Shown here piece after piece: positions 61,229 through 64,000 of a DNA stretch of 64,000 bases (its first letter is position 1; each line of letters starts with the position of its first letter). This stretch comes from Delphinus delphis (taxonomy: Eukaryota > Chordata > Mammalia > Artiodactyla > Delphinidae), in contig NW_027192658.1 of assembly GCF_949987515.2 (NCBI RefSeq), positions 2,914,001 to 2,978,000 on the forward strand, given 5' to 3'. The translations under genes were made by a program, and so were the position numbers. Under the pieces are notes generated by a model. The model saw only the letters and a program-made list of their open reading frames with translations. It did no database searches and was not told the origin of the DNA.

Positions 61229-62807
61229 AACCAAGCAAGCTTGCAAAGGAAATCTGCACTACAATGAAGTCTCACTTCCCCCCGGTCAAAAGGGCCATCT
61301 GAAAAAAGTGTAAAATCCAGAAAGGCAGGATAGGCCATGGAGAACTGGGAGCCTTGTTATGCTGATGGGCGGGATGTAAATTGCCAACAGACACTTGGGA
61401 GAAGTGTATGGTGTTTCCTGAAACATCTAAAAAACAAAGCAACAGAGCCTAGGGCACTTCCACTTATGGTCCTATAGCTTAGGGAAATTAAAATCAAAAA
61501 GACACAGCCACCCCAAAGTTTGGAACGGCTCTGTTTACAAGAACCTCGTTTACAGTACAAGTTCAACATCACAGAAAGTGAAAAATGGATAAAGAAGTTG
61601 TGGTATTCACATACAAGCAATATCACTCAGCAATGAAATCTATGTCATCAGGCCCTTAGCAGCACAATGAGTGGATTCAGGTATGATGATTCTACCTGAA
61701 ATAAGTCACACAGAAAAAGAAACATCATAAGATATCAGTAATACACAGAATGTAAACTTGGCTACACAGGAACTGAATTACAGAACAGAACAGGGTCTCA
61801 AATTTAGAAAACCAACTTATGCTTGCTTAAGGGTAAAGGTGAGTTGGGGTGCTGCATAAAACCAGAGATTGAAATGAGCACAGATAAAGTTCCTTAAGCC
61901 AAATATGGAATAGACAAGAGCTACTCCTTGCTCAACGAAATGGACTCAACACCGCATATTAAACGCCTAAGAATGTACCTGACTTGTAAGTATCTTAAAA
62001 TCTATGGATTCCTATGTCTCCGAAAGAGAATCAAGCATGTGTACAGGGGCATAAACGCAGCAGTGATAGGATTGGAGAGGTTCGGTGAGCAAATGAAGAC
62101 CCTTTGAAGTCATATTGCATGGTACCCATTCCACGGGTTTCAACTACCCAGGTTTAAGGTATTCTTCCTTCAGCTAAAACATGCATGTGGAACCTAGAGT
62201 ATGATCAACCATGTGATCGGGAGACGTGTTCAAATATGTCTCAGTTTTCCTCCCCTGGTACTCGGGTGCAACATTCCAGACGCTTTACTAACACTCTCCC
62301 CACTTGGAGAGTCAGTCCCTTTAACCTCCTGTTTGGCCCAGTTTGCAATTTCTGCGGAAGATGAACAGGAATAGCGAGAACAAATGAGAGGCTAGCTGGA
62401 GGTGTCTGGACGGGCAAATTTAACTCTCATTTCCCACCAGGAAGAGGAATTAACCAAAGGCTCAGCATGCCGGGCCGGAACCAGATTAGGGCCTGAAGCC
62501 ATCCTGCGGTGTTGCGGCCAGCTCACAAGAAAGCGAGTTGAAGAAACGAGCTCAGGGGCACTGTAATTCACAAACCTGCAGAGTTATAAATGACAGCTAT
62601 CGTCCAAAAATAGACTGAAGTAAGGCTGCCAAGAGGACTTGAAAGCGGGGCAGAATTGCAGGAAACCGATTTCAGGAGGTAGACTGGAATTGCATTGAAA
62701 GCATAGGAAAAGAGGCAGAACGTCCACAATGATGCACTTGGCCAAAAAGGGCGTATGCGTTTTTTCCTGAATATATTCAGGAAAAAACGCATACGCCCTT
62801 TTTGGCC
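61229..62807. repeat. Satellite unit 40 (1,579 bp), K block, type B
   Basis: S1 GAC in ACACTTGGG context (as in unit 1), S2 GGAACGGCTC, GTATTCACATACAAGC, TTCTACCTGAAAT, GACTTGTAAG (shared with unit 4), junction B, S8 CAGTCCC, GAAACGAGC. Palindrome 62740-62807 is exact, and the following AAGCAAG extends its symmetry by one more base on each side than usual. Confidence 0.95.
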
Positions 62808-64000
62808 AAGCAAGCAAGCTTGCAAAGGAAATCTGCACTACAATGAAGTCTCACTTCCCCCCGGTCAAAAGGGCCATCTGAAAAAAGTGTAAAATCCAGA
62901 AAGGCAGGACAGGCCATGGAGAACTGGGAGCCTTGTTATGCTGATGGGCGGGATGTAAATTGCCAACAACCACTCGGGAGAAGTGTATGGTGTTTCCTGA
63001 AACATCTAAAAAACAAAGCAACAGAGCCTAGGGCACTTCCACATATGGTCCTATAGCTTAGGGAAATTAAAATCAAAAAGACACAGCCACCCCAAAGTTT
63101 GGAACGGCTCTGTTTACAAGAACCTCGTTTACAGTACAAGTTCAACATCGCAGAAAGTGAAAAATGGATAAAGAAGTTGTGGTATTTACTTACAAAGCAA
63201 TATCACTCAGCAATGAAATCTGTGTCATCAGGCCCTTAGCAGCACAATGAGTGGATTCAGGTATGATGATTCTAACTGAAATAAGTCACACAGAAAAAGA
63301 AACATCATAAGATATTAGTAATACACGGAATGTAAACTTGGCTACACAGGAACTGAATTACAGAACAGAACAGGGTCTCAAATTTAGAAAACCAACTTAT
63401 GCTTGCTTAAGGGGAAAGGTGAGTTGGGGTGCTGCATAAAACCAGAGATTGAAATGAGCACAGATAAAGTTCCTTAAGCCAAATATGGAATAGACAAGAG
63501 CTACTCCTTTCTCAACGAAATGGACTCAACACCGCATATTAAACGCCTAAGAATGTACCTGACTAGTAAGTATCTTAAAACCTATGGATTGCTATGTCTC
63601 CGAAGGGGAATCAAGCATGTGTACAGGGGCATAAACGCAGCAGTGATAGGATTGGAGAGGTTCGGTGAGCAAATGAAGACCCTTTGAAGTCATATTGCAT
63701 GGTACCCATTCCACGGGTTTCAACTACCCAGGTTTAAGGTATTCTTCCTTCAGCTAAAACATGCATGTGGAACCTAGAGTATGATCAACCATGTGATCGG
63801 GAGACGAGTTCAAATATGTCTCAGTTTTCGTACCCTCGTACTCGGGTGCAACATTCCAGACGCTTTACTAACACTCTCCCCACTTGGAGAGTCAGCACCT
63901 TTAACCTCCTGTTTGGCCCAGTTTGCAATTTCTGCGGAAGATGAACAGGAATAGCGAGAACCAATGAGAGACTAGCTGGAGGTGTCTGGACGGGCAAATT
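62808..64000. repeat. Satellite unit 41, partial (1,193 bp), K block, type B
   Basis: S1 ACC, S2 GGAACGGCTC, private CCACATATGG, GATATTAGTAATAC, CCTTTCTCAACG and CGAAGGGGAATC, AAGGGGAAAGG, junction B with GAGACGAGTTC, TTCGTACCCTCGTAC, S8 CAGCACC. The window ends at CGGGCAAATT, about 310 bp before the expected palindrome. Confidence 0.95.

Larger units (their letters stand above)
1..64000. repeat. Tandem satellite array, ~1,579-bp unit, 40 full copies plus one partial
   Basis: The same landmarks recur in the same order and orientation throughout. The centre of the palindrome (TGAATATATTCA) occurs 40 times at spacings of 1576-1581 bp, with one exception of 1237 bp. No foreign DNA, inversion or unique stretch was seen between copies. 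Codes used in unit entries: S1, about 150-165 bp into the unit, AACAGACAC (GAC), AACAACCAC (ACC) or AACACACAC (CAC); S2, about 285-300, GGAACGGCTC, GGGACGCCTC or GGAATGGCTC; block K (AAGTTGTGGTATTTACTT) or N (AACTTGTGGTACTTACGT), about 361-460; junction type A (CCCAAGTATGATC), B (CCTAGAGTATGATC) or C (CCCAGAGTATGATC), about 960; S8, about 1083, CAGCGCC or CAGTCCC. Family and species are not recognised. A non-coding eukaryotic satellite is the simplest reading; the chromosomal location cannot be told from the sequence. Confidence 0.97.

Noticed and set aside
1..64000. Centromere protein B box
   Set aside because: I looked for TTCG, four bases, A, two bases, CGGG on both strands of the unit. 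Partial matches exist near CGGG strings but none has TTCG at the right spacing.
1..64000. Telomere-like TTAGGG
   Set aside because: GCTTAGGGA and GATTAGGGCC occur once each per unit as isolated hexamers and never in tandem.
1..64000. CRISPR array
   Set aside because: The repeats are 1.58 kb long without short unique spacers; the organisation is that of a eukaryotic satellite.
63991..64000. The window ends at CGGGCAAATT, the same point where the unit 33 deletion starts, and begins at the palindrome edge
   Set aside because: The end is set by the 64,000-base cut. With no flanking sequence this is most simply coincidence.

Overview
The whole 64 kb window is one uninterrupted head-to-tail satellite (macrosatellite-type) array. 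A unit of about 1,579 bp repeats 40 times plus one partial copy, always in the same orientation. No unique DNA, recognisable gene, transposon insertion or RNA gene was found. The unit start is arbitrary: units are numbered from the base after the last GGCC of the palindrome, so the window opens exactly on unit 1 and closes 1,193 bp into unit 41. Unit lengths are 1576-1581 bp, except unit 33 (1,237 bp), which has lost 343 bp.

Organism: long, homogeneous, non-coding, kilobase-unit tandem repeats point to a eukaryotic centromeric, pericentromeric, subtelomeric or sex-chromosome satellite. Many differences between copies are CG to TG/CA transitions, which fits a genome with CpG methylation, such as a vertebrate or plant. 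I do not recognise the family or species. There is no CENP-B box and no telomere-repeat tract.

Unit layout (unit 1 numbering): 1-340, fairly uniform sequence with one HindIII site in most copies; 361-460, a block in two linked haplotypes called here K and N; 600-615, a splice-donor-like motif; 890-1000, a mosaic region with several alleles; 1062-1081, a small hairpin; 1100-1500, well conserved; 1509-1576, a near-perfect spacerless 68-bp palindrome (72 bp with flanking TT/AA), exact by eye in 26 of 40 copies.

Layout along the window: units 1-11 are a varied mixture; units 12-14 and 16 are near-identical; units 14-15, 16-17 and 18 carry copies of each other at two- and three-unit spacing; units 21/24/25 and 22-23/26-27/28-29 form further duplicated blocks; units 26-31 and 35-38 alternate K and N, giving a dimeric higher-order pattern of about 3.16 kb; unit 33 carries the large deletion. 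The most interesting signal is the palindrome, including two copies (units 15 and 18) in which both arms changed together so that pairing is kept. Short open reading frames recur in every unit but look like by-products of repetition.
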